13,441 nt of DNA. Origin: Candidatus Omnitrophota bacterium (GTDB lineage: Bacteria > Ratteibacteria > UBA8468 > B48-G9 > JAFGKM01). Shown here piece after piece: positions 1-7,545 of the stretch. The stretch is taken from positions 1 through 13,441 of the forward strand of contig JAMWCO010000028.1 in NCBI GenBank assembly GCA_023818785.1, written 5' to 3'. The position numbers were made by a program, and so were the translations under genes. Below the pieces are notes generated by a model. The model saw only the letters and a list, made by a program, of their open reading frames with translations, made no database searches and was not told the DNA's origin. Every line of letters begins with the position of its first letter. Within the stretch, counting starts at the first letter, position 1.

Positions 1-2
1 TA

Positions 3-101
3 ACAAGGGGGAAAGAAAATGTAAATAAAGAGAGATATAACTTTTTATTTCAGAAAATAGAATCAATAGAAGAGATATTAATAAAGACATTCTTACAATA
101 A
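3..101 (+). CDS. Possible C-terminal end of an upstream gene (partial)
   Basis: The frame beginning at base 3 is open from the window edge to a TAA at 99-101. It would encode about 32 residues ending in IEEILIKTFLQ, an ordinary-looking amphipathic, charged C-terminus. The other two plus-strand frames have stops within the first 26 bases. The strand matches the operon that follows. No domain can be recognised from so short a piece and the codon evidence is thin, so this is only a plausible gene tail. Confidence 0.33.
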   Translation, partial: TRGKENVNKERYNFLFQKIESIEEILIKTFLQ

Positions 102-136
102 AATATGTTAACAGAGGTCTTTTTTTTCTTGTTTAA

Positions 137-165
137 TTGACATTTGAATATTTTTACTATATTAT
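137..165 (+). promoter_or_regulatory. Sigma70-type promoter of the ilvD operon
   Basis: A perfect TTGACA (-35, 137-142) is followed after exactly 17 bases by TATTAT (-10, 160-165). Transcription should start near base 172, giving a leader of about 16 nt that contains the Shine-Dalgarno AAGGAGGG (177-184) just before the ATG at 188. Such a short leader leaves no room for a riboswitch, T-box or attenuator. Confidence 0.8.
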
Positions 166-187
166 TTGATGAGAAAAAGGAGGGAAT

Positions 188-1843
188 ATGAGAAGCGAAA
201 ATATAAAAAAAGGATATTTAAGAGCACCTCATAGAAGTTTACTTAAAGCAATTGGACTTACAGATGAGGAGATAGAAAAACCAATAATTGGAGTTGCCAA
301 TTCAGGAAATGAAATAATACCAGGGCATATTCATCTTGATAAAATTACAGAAGCAGTTAAAGCAGGAATAAGAATGGCTGGAGGTACACCATTAGAGTTT
401 GGGGTTATTGGTGTTTGCGATGGAATTGCAATGGGTCATTCTGGTATGAAATATAGTTTAGTTTCAAGAGATATAATTGCAGATTCCATTGAAATTATGA
501 CACAAGCACATCAATTTGACGGAATTGTTATGATAGCAAGTTGTGATAAGATAGTCCCTGGTATGCTTATGGCTTTATTAAGGTTAAATATACCAGGTAT
601 TTTTGTAAGTGGTGGACCTATGTTATGTGGTACTTTACCAGATGGAATAGAGATTGACCTTATAAGTATTTTTGAAGGGATAGGAAAGTTTTTAAATAAA
701 GAAATAACAGAAGATGAATTAAAATTTATAGAAGAAAGAGCATGCCCTGGTGCTGGAAGTTGTGCAGGTATGTTTACAGCAAATTCAATGAATTGTCTTT
801 CAGAGGCAATTGGTATTGCTTTACCTGGTAATGGAACGATACCCGCTATTGATGCAAGAAGATTGAGATTGGCAAAATATACAGGAATGAAAATTGTTGA
901 ACTTGTGAAAAAAAATATAAAACCAACAGATATAATAAAATATGAAAGTTTTTTAAATGGGATAACTGTTGATATGGCAATAGGAGCAAGTACAAATACT
1001 GTATTGCATCTACCTGCTATAGCGAATGAATGTGGGATAAAACTTGACCTTGATATATTTGATGAAATAAGTAAAAAGACACCAAATATATGTAAGTTAT
1101 CACCTGCTTCAAAACAACATATTCAAGACCTTGATAGAGCAGGAGGAATAATGGGAGTTATGAAAGAATTGAGCAAAAAAGGATTAATTAATGAGGAGTG
1201 TTTAACTGTTTCTGGTAAAAAAATAGGAGAGATAATAAAAGAAGCAAAAATATATGATAGAAATGTTATAAAAGAGATTGACAATCCTTATATGAAAGAA
1301 GGTGGAATTGCTATATTAAAAGGCTCTCTTGCACCTGATGGAGCAGTTGTTAAACAATCAGCAGTAAAAGAAAATATGATGAAGTTTAAAGGTAAGGCAT
1401 ATGTTTTTGATTGTGAAGAAGATGCTATGAATGCAGTAGTTGAAGGTAAAATAAAAGAAGGAGTAATAGTGATAAGATATGAAGGACCAAAGGGTGGTCC
1501 TGGAATGAGAGAGATGCTTTCAATAACATCTGCAATCAGTGGAAAAGGGATTGATGAAAAAGTTGCTTTAATAACAGATGGTAGATTTTCAGGAGGGACA
1601 AGAGGTCCATGTATAGGGCATGTAAGTCCTGAAGCAGCAGAAGGAGGTCCGATTGCTTATGTAAAAAATGGAGACATTATTGAAATAGATATACCAGAAA
1701 GGAGGATTGAATTAAAAGTAAGTAAAGAAGAAATGGAGAAAAGGAAGAAAGAGACAAAGATTTTAAAAAAGGAATTGAAAGGAGTTTTGGCAAAGTATTC
1801 CAAACTGGTAAAATCTGCAAATAGAGGAGGTATACTTGAATGA
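188..1843 (+). CDS. ilvD: Dihydroxy-acid dehydratase
   Basis: IlvD dehydrates 2,3-dihydroxy-3-methylvalerate and 2,3-dihydroxyisovalerate to the 2-keto acids that precede isoleucine and valine (and leucine), in the cytosol, using an Fe-S cluster. The 551-residue length is normal for the family. Visible signatures are ASCDKIVPGM with C119, CPGAGSCAGMFTANSM with C186 and C192, and the C-terminal TDGRFSGGTRG (463-473) with the expected catalytic serine S468. The N-terminal PCN cysteine of the [2Fe-2S] type is absent; the region reads IIPGHIHL, and C77 in VCDGIAMGH is a candidate third ligand, so cluster type is uncertain. The start is set by AAGGAGGG 3 nt upstream of ATG and by the family-typical MRSENIKKG opening. 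It is the first gene of the operon and overlaps thiC by 4 nt. Confidence 0.96.
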   Translation: MRSENIKKGYLRAPHRSLLKAIGLTDEEIEKPIIGVANSGNEIIPGHIHLDKITEAVKAGIRMAGGTPLEFGVIGVCDGIAMGHSGMKYSLVSRDIIADSIEIMTQAHQFDGIVMIASCDKIVPGMLMALLRLNIPGIFVSGGPMLCGTLPDGIEIDLISIFEGIGKFLNKEITEDELKFIEERACPGAGSCAGMFTANSMNCLSEAIGIALPGNGTIPAIDARRLRLAKYTGMKIVELVKKNIKPTDIIKYESFLNGITVDMAIGASTNTVLHLPAIANECGIKLDLDIFDEISKKTPNICKLSPASKQHIQDLDRAGGIMGVMKELSKKGLINEECLTVSGKKIGEIIKEAKIYDRNVIKEIDNPYMKEGGIAILKGSLAPDGAVVKQSAVKENMMKFKGKAYVFDCEEDAMNAVVEGKIKEGVIVIRYEGPKGGPGMREMLSITSAISGKGIDEKVALITDGRFSGGTRGPCIGHVSPEAAEGGPIAYVKNGDIIEIDIPERRIELKVSKEEMEKRKKETKILKKELKGVLAKYSKLVKSANRGGILE

Positions 1844-3129
1844 AAAATCTTGAAAAAGAGTTAGCAAAAAAAGGTTTTATAAGTGAGGCAGTTAAAAAAA
1901 TTGCTTTATTTGAGGGACTTGAGGAAGAAGAAATTGCTAAAAAGGTTGGTGAAGGGAAGATTATTATTTTGAAACATAAAAATAAAATTGTTGGTATTGG
2001 AGAGGGATTGAGAACAAAAATAAATGTAAATATTGGAACTTCTCCAGAGGTTTGTAATATAAACTTAGAGATAAAGAAATTAGAAGTTGCAGAAAGATAT
2101 GGGACTGATACAGTTATGGATTTAAGTATAGATGGAGATATAGATAAGATAAGAAGAGAGATAATAAAAAGAAGTAATGTTCCTGTTGGGACAGTTCCAA
2201 TATATCAAGTTGGTATAGAAGCAATGAGGGAGAAGGGTGGAATAATAAAGATGGAAGAAGATAAAATTTTTGAAACAATAGAAAAACATGCAAAGGATGG
2301 AGTAAGTTTTATTACAGTCCATTGTGGAGTAAATTTAAAGGCAATAGACAGACTTAGAAAAAATCCAAGAAAATCACTTGTTGTAAGTAGAGGAGGTGCT
2401 TTTTTAATTTCCTGGATGATTACAAATGAAAAAGAGAATCCTTTATATAAAAATTTTGATAGATTGGTAGAGATTGCAAAAAAATATGACCTTGTTTTAA
2501 GTTTAGGAGATGGATTAAGACCAGGTGGACTTATTGACTCAACAGATATTTCTCAGATTGAAGAATTATTAACTCTTGGAGAATTAACAAAATATGCATG
2601 GGAGAATAATGTTCAAATTATAATTGAAGGGCCAGGACATATTCCAATAAATGAAATAGAGGCAAATGTATTACTTGAGAAAAAGATATGTAATGGTGCT
2701 CCATTTTATGTTTTAGGACCAATTGTATCTGATATTGCACCTGGATATGACCATATAACATCCGCAATTGGTGGAGCGATTGCTGCATGGAAGGGAGCAG
2801 ATTTTTTATGTTATGTTACACCGAGTGAGCATTTATCATTACCTGGAATTGAAGAAGTAAAAGAAGGAGTTATTTCTGCTAAGATTGCTGCTCATGTTGG
2901 AGATATTGGAAAAGGTATAAAAAAAGAGATTGAAAGAGATTATTTAATGGATATTTTTAGAACTAAAAGGGATTGGGAAAAAGAAAAAGAAATTGCAATT
3001 GATAAAGAAAAGTTTGAAAAATTAAGAAATAAATTCCCATTAAAAAATAAAGATGTATGTACAATGTGTGGAGAATATTGTGCAATAAAAATGGTTGAAA
3101 AGTATCTTAGAACAAAAATTATCTGTTAA
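1840..3129 (+). CDS. thiC: Phosphomethylpyrimidine synthase ThiC (short form)
   Basis: ThiC is a radical-SAM enzyme that rearranges aminoimidazole ribotide into hydroxymethylpyrimidine phosphate, the pyrimidine half of thiamin. At 429 residues this is the compact form without the N-terminal extension of the roughly 600-residue enzymes. Conserved blocks include NVPVGTVPIYQ (113-123), EGPGHIP (263-269), GAPFYVLGPIVSDIAPGYDHI (286-306, in part) and TPSEHLSLP (327-335). The C-terminal [4Fe-4S] cysteines are C407, C410 and C414 in CTMCGEYC, a CX2CX3C spacing rather than the CX2CX4C of E. coli ThiC. The ATG at 1840 overlaps the ilvD stop as ATGA and has a good ribosome site, GAGGAGG, about 9 nt upstream. 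No TPP riboswitch precedes it, so thiamin control, if any, is not at this gene. Confidence 0.95.
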   Translation: MKNLEKELAKKGFISEAVKKIALFEGLEEEEIAKKVGEGKIIILKHKNKIVGIGEGLRTKINVNIGTSPEVCNINLEIKKLEVAERYGTDTVMDLSIDGDIDKIRREIIKRSNVPVGTVPIYQVGIEAMREKGGIIKMEEDKIFETIEKHAKDGVSFITVHCGVNLKAIDRLRKNPRKSLVVSRGGAFLISWMITNEKENPLYKNFDRLVEIAKKYDLVLSLGDGLRPGGLIDSTDISQIEELLTLGELTKYAWENNVQIIIEGPGHIPINEIEANVLLEKKICNGAPFYVLGPIVSDIAPGYDHITSAIGGAIAAWKGADFLCYVTPSEHLSLPGIEEVKEGVISAKIAAHVGDIGKGIKKEIERDYLMDIFRTKRDWEKEKEIAIDKEKFEKLRNKFPLKNKDVCTMCGEYCAIKMVEKYLRTKIIC

Positions 3130-3139
3130 TTATACATCC

Positions 3140-3634
3140 ATGAGAAGAATAAGAAAGTATGGCGAAGAGATTTTAAGAAAGCGTTCAGAAGAAGTTAAAG
3201 ATATAAATGATAATATTTTAAAACTTATAAAATCAATGAAAGAAACACTTATTTCTGTAAAAGGGATTGGACTTTCAGCAGTTCAAGTTGGAATTCTAAA
3301 AAGAATTTTTATTGCATATAATAAAGAAAATAGTGATTTAATCACAGTTATTAATCCAGAAATTATAGAAAATAAAGGAGAAAAGATAGACCTTGAAGGA
3401 TGTTTAAGTTTTCCTGAAATTTATTTTTCAATAAATAGAGCAGAAAAAGTAACTATAAAAGGGTTAAATGAAAAAGGGAAAGAAATTGTAATAGAAGGGG
3501 AAGAAGTTATGGCAAGATGTTTTCAACATGAGATTGACCATCTTAACGGAATATTAATAATTGACTATGCATCAGAAGAAGAAAAGAAATTTTACAAAGA
3601 AAAACTTGATAATCTTTTAAAAAATAAAAAATGA
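3140..3634 (+). CDS. def: Peptide deformylase
   Basis: Peptide deformylase removes the formyl group from the initiator methionine of nascent proteins, using a metal ion (often Fe2+). All three family motifs are present in the 164-residue protein: motif I GIGLSAVQ (42-49, with Ser for the first usual Ala), motif II EGCLS (86-90, metal ligand C88), and motif III QHEIDH (129-134, ligands H130 and H134, catalytic E131). I chose ATG 3140 because MRRIRKYGEEILRKRSEEV matches the usual deformylase N-terminus. A TTG at 3095 would add 15 unconserved residues inside thiC. No clear Shine-Dalgarno precedes 3140, 10 nt after the thiC stop, so translation is probably coupled. The frequent partner fmt is not next to it; nadB follows with an ATGA overlap. 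Confidence 0.94.
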   Translation: MRRIRKYGEEILRKRSEEVKDINDNILKLIKSMKETLISVKGIGLSAVQVGILKRIFIAYNKENSDLITVINPEIIENKGEKIDLEGCLSFPEIYFSINRAEKVTIKGLNEKGKEIVIEGEEVMARCFQHEIDHLNGILIIDYASEEEKKFYKEKLDNLLKNKK

Positions 3635-5226
3635 TTCCAGAATATCTTATTTCTTTCAATACAAAAGATTTAAAGAAAGAAAAGGTTGATTTTTTAATTG
3701 TTGGAGGAGGATTATCTGGACTTGTTGTTGCTTATGAGTTAAGAGATTTCAACACTTTATTAATTTTTAAAAATGGGAAAGAGGGCTCATGTAGTTATAA
3801 TGCTCAAGGAGGGATTGCTGTTGCTATTAATGAAGGAGATACTCCATATTTACATAAAAAAGATACATTAGAAGTTGGATATTATTTAAATGATGAAAAT
3901 GCAGTTGATATACTTGTGAATGAAGGTATTGAAAGGATTAAAGAAGTTATTAATATGGGTTTTAGTTTTGATAAAAAAGATGGAGAATTTCATTTTGCCA
4001 AAGAAGGAGGACATTCAAAAAATAGGATATTACATTCTAATGGAGATGCAATAGGTAAAAGTATAACTGATTTTTATTTTAAAAAAATTTTAGAATCCAA
4101 TATAAAAATTTTAGACAATTATTTTTTGATAGACCTTATATCTGTTGAGGATAAAATAACAGGTGCTATTGTTCTTGATGAAACTAAAAATGAAATATTT
4201 TTAATTCAGGCAAGGGGTTATATTCTTTCAACTGGTGGAGCAGGAATGGTTTTTCAAGAAACAACAAATCCTTCTTATATTACAGGAGATGGTATTGCAA
4301 TTGCTTTTAGAAGAAATGCAGAAATTATTGACATTGAATTTTATCAATTTCATCCAACAACTCTTTATATAGCAGGTGCTCCAAGATTTTTAATATCTGA
4401 AAGTGTAAGGGGTGAGGGTGGAATTTTAAGAAATGTTAATGGAGATAGATTTATGATTGATTATCATCCAAGTGGAGAACTTGCACCAAGAGATGTTGTT
4501 TCAAGAGCAATAATTGACCAAATGAAGAAAACAAATTCAAACTGTGTATATCTTGACCTTACACATCTTAAAAAAGAGTATATAAAAGAAAGGTTCCCTC
4601 AAATTTATAATTTCTGTAAAAAATATGGGATAGAACCAAGTAAAAATTTAATTCCTGTAAGACCTGCTGCACATTTTTTAAATGGTGGAATAAAAACTGA
4701 TATATGGGGAAGAACTAATATAGAGAATCTTTTTGCTTGTGGAGAATGTGCCTGTACAGGAGTTCATGGAGCAAATCGTCTTGCAAGTAATTCTCTTCTT
4801 GAATGTCTTGTTTTTGGTAAAAGAGTTGGCATTAAGTTAAAAGAAGAAAATTTGAAACTTATAGATATTGATTTTAAATATTCTTTTCATAAAAAGATGG
4901 ATGTTTTAATAGATAAAGAAGATTTAAGAAGGTCTATAAGAAGTCTAATGTGGAGAAATGTTGGTATTGAAAGAGACCAAGAATCTTTAAAATATGCTTT
5001 TGAAAAATTGAATGAATGGAAGAAATATGCTTTCTGGAAAGAGTTTTATGATAGAATTGGCTTTGAAACTTTAAATATGTTAATAGTTGCAAATTTAATT
5101 ACTCAAAGTGCATTAATAAGAAAAGAATCAAGAGGAACACATTATAGAAAGGATTATCCTATACAGAATGACCAAGATTGGAAAAAACATATAATTCTAA
5201 GTAAAAATGGAGTAGAAATAAAATGA
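3631..5226 (+). CDS. nadB: L-aspartate oxidase
   Basis: NadB is the FAD enzyme that oxidises L-aspartate to iminoaspartate, the first step of de novo NAD synthesis; it can use fumarate instead of oxygen. The 531-residue protein has the dinucleotide-binding GGGLSG (25-30), NAQGGIAVA (57-65), EGGHSKNRILHSNGDAIG (125-142), HPTTLY with H241, PRDVVSRA with R287, AAHFLNGG with H348, and a C-terminal FAD block ACGECACTGVHGANRLASNS (369-388). H241, R287 and H348 line up with E. coli NadB H244, R290 and H351. These features favour NadB over the related succinate dehydrogenase/fumarate reductase flavoproteins. The ATG overlaps the def stop as ATGA with no Shine-Dalgarno, so it should depend on coupling. 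nadA and nadC are not in the window. Confidence 0.93.
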   Translation: MIPEYLISFNTKDLKKEKVDFLIVGGGLSGLVVAYELRDFNTLLIFKNGKEGSCSYNAQGGIAVAINEGDTPYLHKKDTLEVGYYLNDENAVDILVNEGIERIKEVINMGFSFDKKDGEFHFAKEGGHSKNRILHSNGDAIGKSITDFYFKKILESNIKILDNYFLIDLISVEDKITGAIVLDETKNEIFLIQARGYILSTGGAGMVFQETTNPSYITGDGIAIAFRRNAEIIDIEFYQFHPTTLYIAGAPRFLISESVRGEGGILRNVNGDRFMIDYHPSGELAPRDVVSRAIIDQMKKTNSNCVYLDLTHLKKEYIKERFPQIYNFCKKYGIEPSKNLIPVRPAAHFLNGGIKTDIWGRTNIENLFACGECACTGVHGANRLASNSLLECLVFGKRVGIKLKEENLKLIDIDFKYSFHKKMDVLIDKEDLRRSIRSLMWRNVGIERDQESLKYAFEKLNEWKKYAFWKEFYDRIGFETLNMLIVANLITQSALIRKESRGTHYRKDYPIQNDQDWKKHIILSKNGVEIK

Positions 5227-6620
5227 AAGAAAGGGTAAAAGATAGAAAACAACCTTCTGAAGAGAGAATTAAAAACTTTAATGAGGTCTCTTTTGGCTAT
5301 GATGAAAAACAAGCGATTGAAGAGGCCAATAGATGTCTACAATGTAAAAATGCCCCATGTATTAAGGGTTGTCCAGTAGAGATAAATATACCTAAATTTA
5401 TAAAAGAGATAAAAGAAGGAAATGTTCAAAAAGCACTTGAAACAATATATGAGAAAAATTTATTACCTGCAATATGTGGAAGGGTTTGTCCTCAAGAGAC
5501 ACAGTGTGAAAAAGTCTGTACACTTTGTAAAAAATATCAACCAGTTTCTATAGGTAAACTTGAAAGATTTGCTGCTGATAATGCAAATTTTAATTTAAAT
5601 TGTAAGATAAATTTTGATAATACTTTAAAAAATAAAAAAGTTGCAGTTATTGGTTCAGGGCCTGCTGGTTTAACTTGTGCGAGTGAACTTATAAGATGTG
5701 GAATAAAGGTGACAATTTTTGAGGCATTGCATAAACCAGGAGGAGTTTTAACATATGGTATTCCAGAATTTCGTCTTCCTAAAAAAATAGTAGAGAAAGA
5801 AATAAATCAAATTTTATCACTTGGAGTTGAAATTAGGACAAATGTGATAATTGGAAAAACTATTACAATAAAAGAATTATTTGAAATGGGATATAATGCA
5901 ATATTTATAGGGACAGGAGCAGGTCTTCCAAACTTTATGGGAATCCCTGGCGAAAATTTATTAAGGGTCTATTCAGCAAATGAGTTTTTAACAAGAGTAA
6001 ATTTAATGAAAGGATATCTTTTCCCTGAATATGAGACACCTATATCTATTGGTAAAAGAGTTGCTGTTATTGGTGGAGGGAATGTAGCAATGGATTCTGC
6101 AAGGAGTGCATTAAGAATTGGTGCTGAAGAAGTAGTTGTTTTATATAGAAGAACAGAAAAAGAAATGCCTGCAAGAAAGGAAGAATATGAAAATGCAATT
6201 GAAGAGGGGATTAAATTTATTTTTCTTGTTCAACCATTAGAAATTATAGGAGATGGGAATGGATATGTTAAAGGAATAAAAGTTATACACAATAAACTTG
6301 GCAAACCAGATGAGAGTGGAAGGAGAAGTCCTGTACCAATTGAAGGTAGTGAAGAACTTATACCTTTTGATACAGTTATTGTTGCTATTGGTCAATCACC
6401 AAGTCCTTTAATAACTCAAACATATCCTGAATTGGAAGTAGGTAAATATGGAAATATAATAGTTAATCCTGAAACATGTGAAACAAATATTAAAGGGATT
6501 TATGCAGGAGGGGATATAGCAACTGGCTCTGCAACTGTTATAAGTGCGATGGGTATGGGCAAAAAAGCAGCAAAATCAATAATCTCCTTTCTCCGAACCG
6601 GGTTCGGAAAAAATTATTAA
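5223..6620 (+). CDS. gltA: NADPH-dependent glutamate synthase small subunit-type oxidoreductase (GltA/GltD/NfnL family)
   Basis: This 465-residue flavin and Fe-S oxidoreductase passes electrons between NAD(P)H and an acceptor; family members are glutamate synthase small subunits, NfnL and sulfide dehydrogenase subunit A. An N-terminal Fe-S domain has C38, C41, C46, C50 (CLQCKNAPCIKGC) and C85, C89, C95, C99. The FAD site GSGPAG is at 144-149, the NADPH-site GGGNVA at 284-289 with the phosphate-binding YRRTEKEMPAR (308-318), and IYAGGD at 426-431. The length fits the homotetrameric GltA or NfnL. No NfnS-like or GltB-like partner is adjacent, and the neighbours are amino-acid and cofactor genes, so glutamate synthesis is my preferred role. 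It is the last gene of the operon (ATGA overlap with nadB). Its last codons contain a GC-rich palindrome and its stop overlaps that of the convergent cvpA-like gene. Confidence 0.88.
   Translation: MKERVKDRKQPSEERIKNFNEVSFGYDEKQAIEEANRCLQCKNAPCIKGCPVEINIPKFIKEIKEGNVQKALETIYEKNLLPAICGRVCPQETQCEKVCTLCKKYQPVSIGKLERFAADNANFNLNCKINFDNTLKNKKVAVIGSGPAGLTCASELIRCGIKVTIFEALHKPGGVLTYGIPEFRLPKKIVEKEINQILSLGVEIRTNVIIGKTITIKELFEMGYNAIFIGTGAGLPNFMGIPGENLLRVYSANEFLTRVNLMKGYLFPEYETPISIGKRVAVIGGGNVAMDSARSALRIGAEEVVVLYRRTEKEMPARKEEYENAIEEGIKFIFLVQPLEIIGDGNGYVKGIKVIHNKLGKPDESGRRSPVPIEGSEELIPFDTVIVAIGQSPSPLITQTYPELEVGKYGNIIVNPETCETNIKGIYAGGDIATGSATVISAMGMGKKAAKSIISFLRTGFGKNY
6592..6608. repeat. GC-rich perfect palindrome at a convergent gene junction
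   Basis: TCCGAAC-CGG-GTTCGGA forms a 7-bp stem with a 3-base loop, and three A-T pairs could extend it past one mismatch. It lies within the last codons of the gltA-like gene (encoding part of FLRTGFG) and 8 nt past the stop of the opposing cvpA-like gene. Neither strand has a T-tract after the stem, so it is not a classical intrinsic terminator. Its GC content stands out in this AT-rich window. It may mark or stabilise the 3' ends of both transcripts, or be a copy of a dispersed repeat. Confidence 0.6.
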
Positions 6621-7477
6621 TAAGTTATAGGTGGTTGCCATTCCCATAAATAAAGTTGATTTTTATCAACAGGACATTGGATTTTTGGCATTATTAATTC
6701 TCTATTTTGGAAATTCCCACAATCAAATTTGACTCCATTTTTTGCAAGTTCAACAGGACATTTTTTATATAAAAAATGGAATATTTCAAATGTTTGGCAT
6801 CCATCAGAATTTCTTCCACAATTTTTACATGTATATTTTGGAATTACAGATATTCCTGTTTTTAAAAAATATCCTCTAAATTCAACTTCTCCACCACACT
6901 TTATACATGTTCCTTTCATTTTAGCAAAATTTACCTTTAAAAAAGATATTTTAATTTTTGTCTTATTAAATTCATCTTCATACTTTGTAGGTAGGGCAAT
7001 TAGTTTTGGAAGTGTAATCCCAATTTTATCACTTTTTTCATAGATTTTAGGGACAAACCTTATAATATACTTTCCAAATTTTGTTTGGTCTATTTCATTT
7101 GCAACATTGGGAGAAGAACTCATAATATTCAACAAAAAACCAGATAAAAACATTCCTAATATTATTCCTGTAAAAAATCCAAAAATTCTATCAATAATAT
7201 GTTTTATATAGACCTTTTTTCTTAAAACCTCTATGCCAACAATTATTGAAATTATAAAAAGAAATGAGAAAAGATGAAAAAATAAAATGTCAACAGGAGT
7301 TCCAACGATATTAAATTTTTTAAAAAGGTTAACAGGTGCTCTATATGCAACTGAAGCAAGTGAAACGCCTCCACAAATTCCAATAATATCTATAATTCCA
7401 CCAACAAATCCTCTTAAAATTCCTGTTAAAAGTCCACTTCCAAAGACAACAATTAAAATAAAATCAATTCCAGTCAT
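6617..7477 (-). CDS. CvpA-family membrane protein with C-terminal cysteine-rich (zinc-ribbon-like) domain
   Basis: Residues 1-160 resemble CvpA (colicin V production) proteins: four hydrophobic segments near 4-22, 26-46, 62-82 and 96-120, with the early LRGFVGGIIDIIG motif. CvpA proteins are inner-membrane proteins of poorly known role, usually about 160-180 residues. This one has 286, and the extra C-terminus has eight cysteines at 191, 194, 217, 220, 227, 240, 253 and 268. CIKC and CKNC look like a zinc ribbon; the KKCPVE...FDCGN...QCPVDK stretch could be a second metal-binding unit. This tail is not part of CvpA proteins I know and may be on the cytoplasmic side. The ATG at 7477 has no Shine-Dalgarno but sits 7 nt after an extended -10, implying a leaderless mRNA. 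Its stop overlaps the gltA-like stop by 4 nt. The CvpA assignment is from topology and motif and is fairly good; the tail's function is unknown. Confidence 0.75.
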   Translation of the reverse strand: MTGIDFILIVVFGSGLLTGILRGFVGGIIDIIGICGGVSLASVAYRAPVNLFKKFNIVGTPVDILFFHLFSFLFIISIIVGIEVLRKKVYIKHIIDRIFGFFTGIILGMFLSGFLLNIMSSSPNVANEIDQTKFGKYIIRFVPKIYEKSDKIGITLPKLIALPTKYEDEFNKTKIKISFLKVNFAKMKGTCIKCGGEVEFRGYFLKTGISVIPKYTCKNCGRNSDGCQTFEIFHFLYKKCPVELAKNGVKFDCGNFQNRELIMPKIQCPVDKNQLYLWEWQPPITY

Positions 7478-7484
7478 CTAAAAA

Positions 7485-7493
7485 ATAATAACA
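7485..7493 (-). promoter_or_regulatory. Extended -10 promoter for a leaderless cvpA-like mRNA
   Basis: Read on the minus strand, TG-T-TATTAT (7493 down to 7485) is an extended -10 element. Only 7 bases separate it from the A of the ATG at 7477, so transcription should begin at or within one base of the start codon. The 17-spaced -35 position is poor (TAGCCC) and lies inside the upstream terminator stem, which fits dependence on the TG extension. No Shine-Dalgarno is present. Confidence 0.5.
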
Positions 7494-7500
7494 TAAAAAT

Positions 7501-7530
7501 AAAAAAAGGGCTACTTTAAAGTAGCCCTTT
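7501..7530 (-). terminator. Intrinsic terminator after the paralog pair
   Basis: A perfect 26-base palindrome (7505-7530, half-site AAAGGGCTACTTT) is followed on the minus strand by an uninterrupted T run (7507-7501) and further T-rich sequence. It begins 15 nt after the stop of the minus-strand gene at 7546. On the plus strand there is no T-tract after it, so it acts mainly on the minus strand. It separates the secreted-protein pair from the cvpA-like gene. Confidence 0.9.
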
Positions 7531-7545
7531 AAAAATTTATATAGA

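Noticed and set aside
83..128. AAAGAC...GTCTTT followed by a run of T, as a terminator for an upstream gene
   Set aside because: The loop would be 28 nt with no good inner pairing, so the hairpin is weak; the T run alone is common in this DNA.
3095..3139. TTG start for peptide deformylase inside thiC
   Set aside because: It would add 15 residues not typical of the family, with no ribosome site; ATG 3140 gives the standard N-terminus.
5223..6620. Calling the oxidoreductase NfnL or a sulfide dehydrogenase subunit
   Set aside because: The fold is shared, but no NfnS-like partner gene is adjacent, so the electron-bifurcating complex is not supported here.
6729..7481. Plus-strand open frames opposite the cvpA-like gene (6729-7043 and 7287-7481)
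   Set aside because: They are mirror frames of a well-supported minus-strand gene, lack ribosome sites and recognisable motifs.
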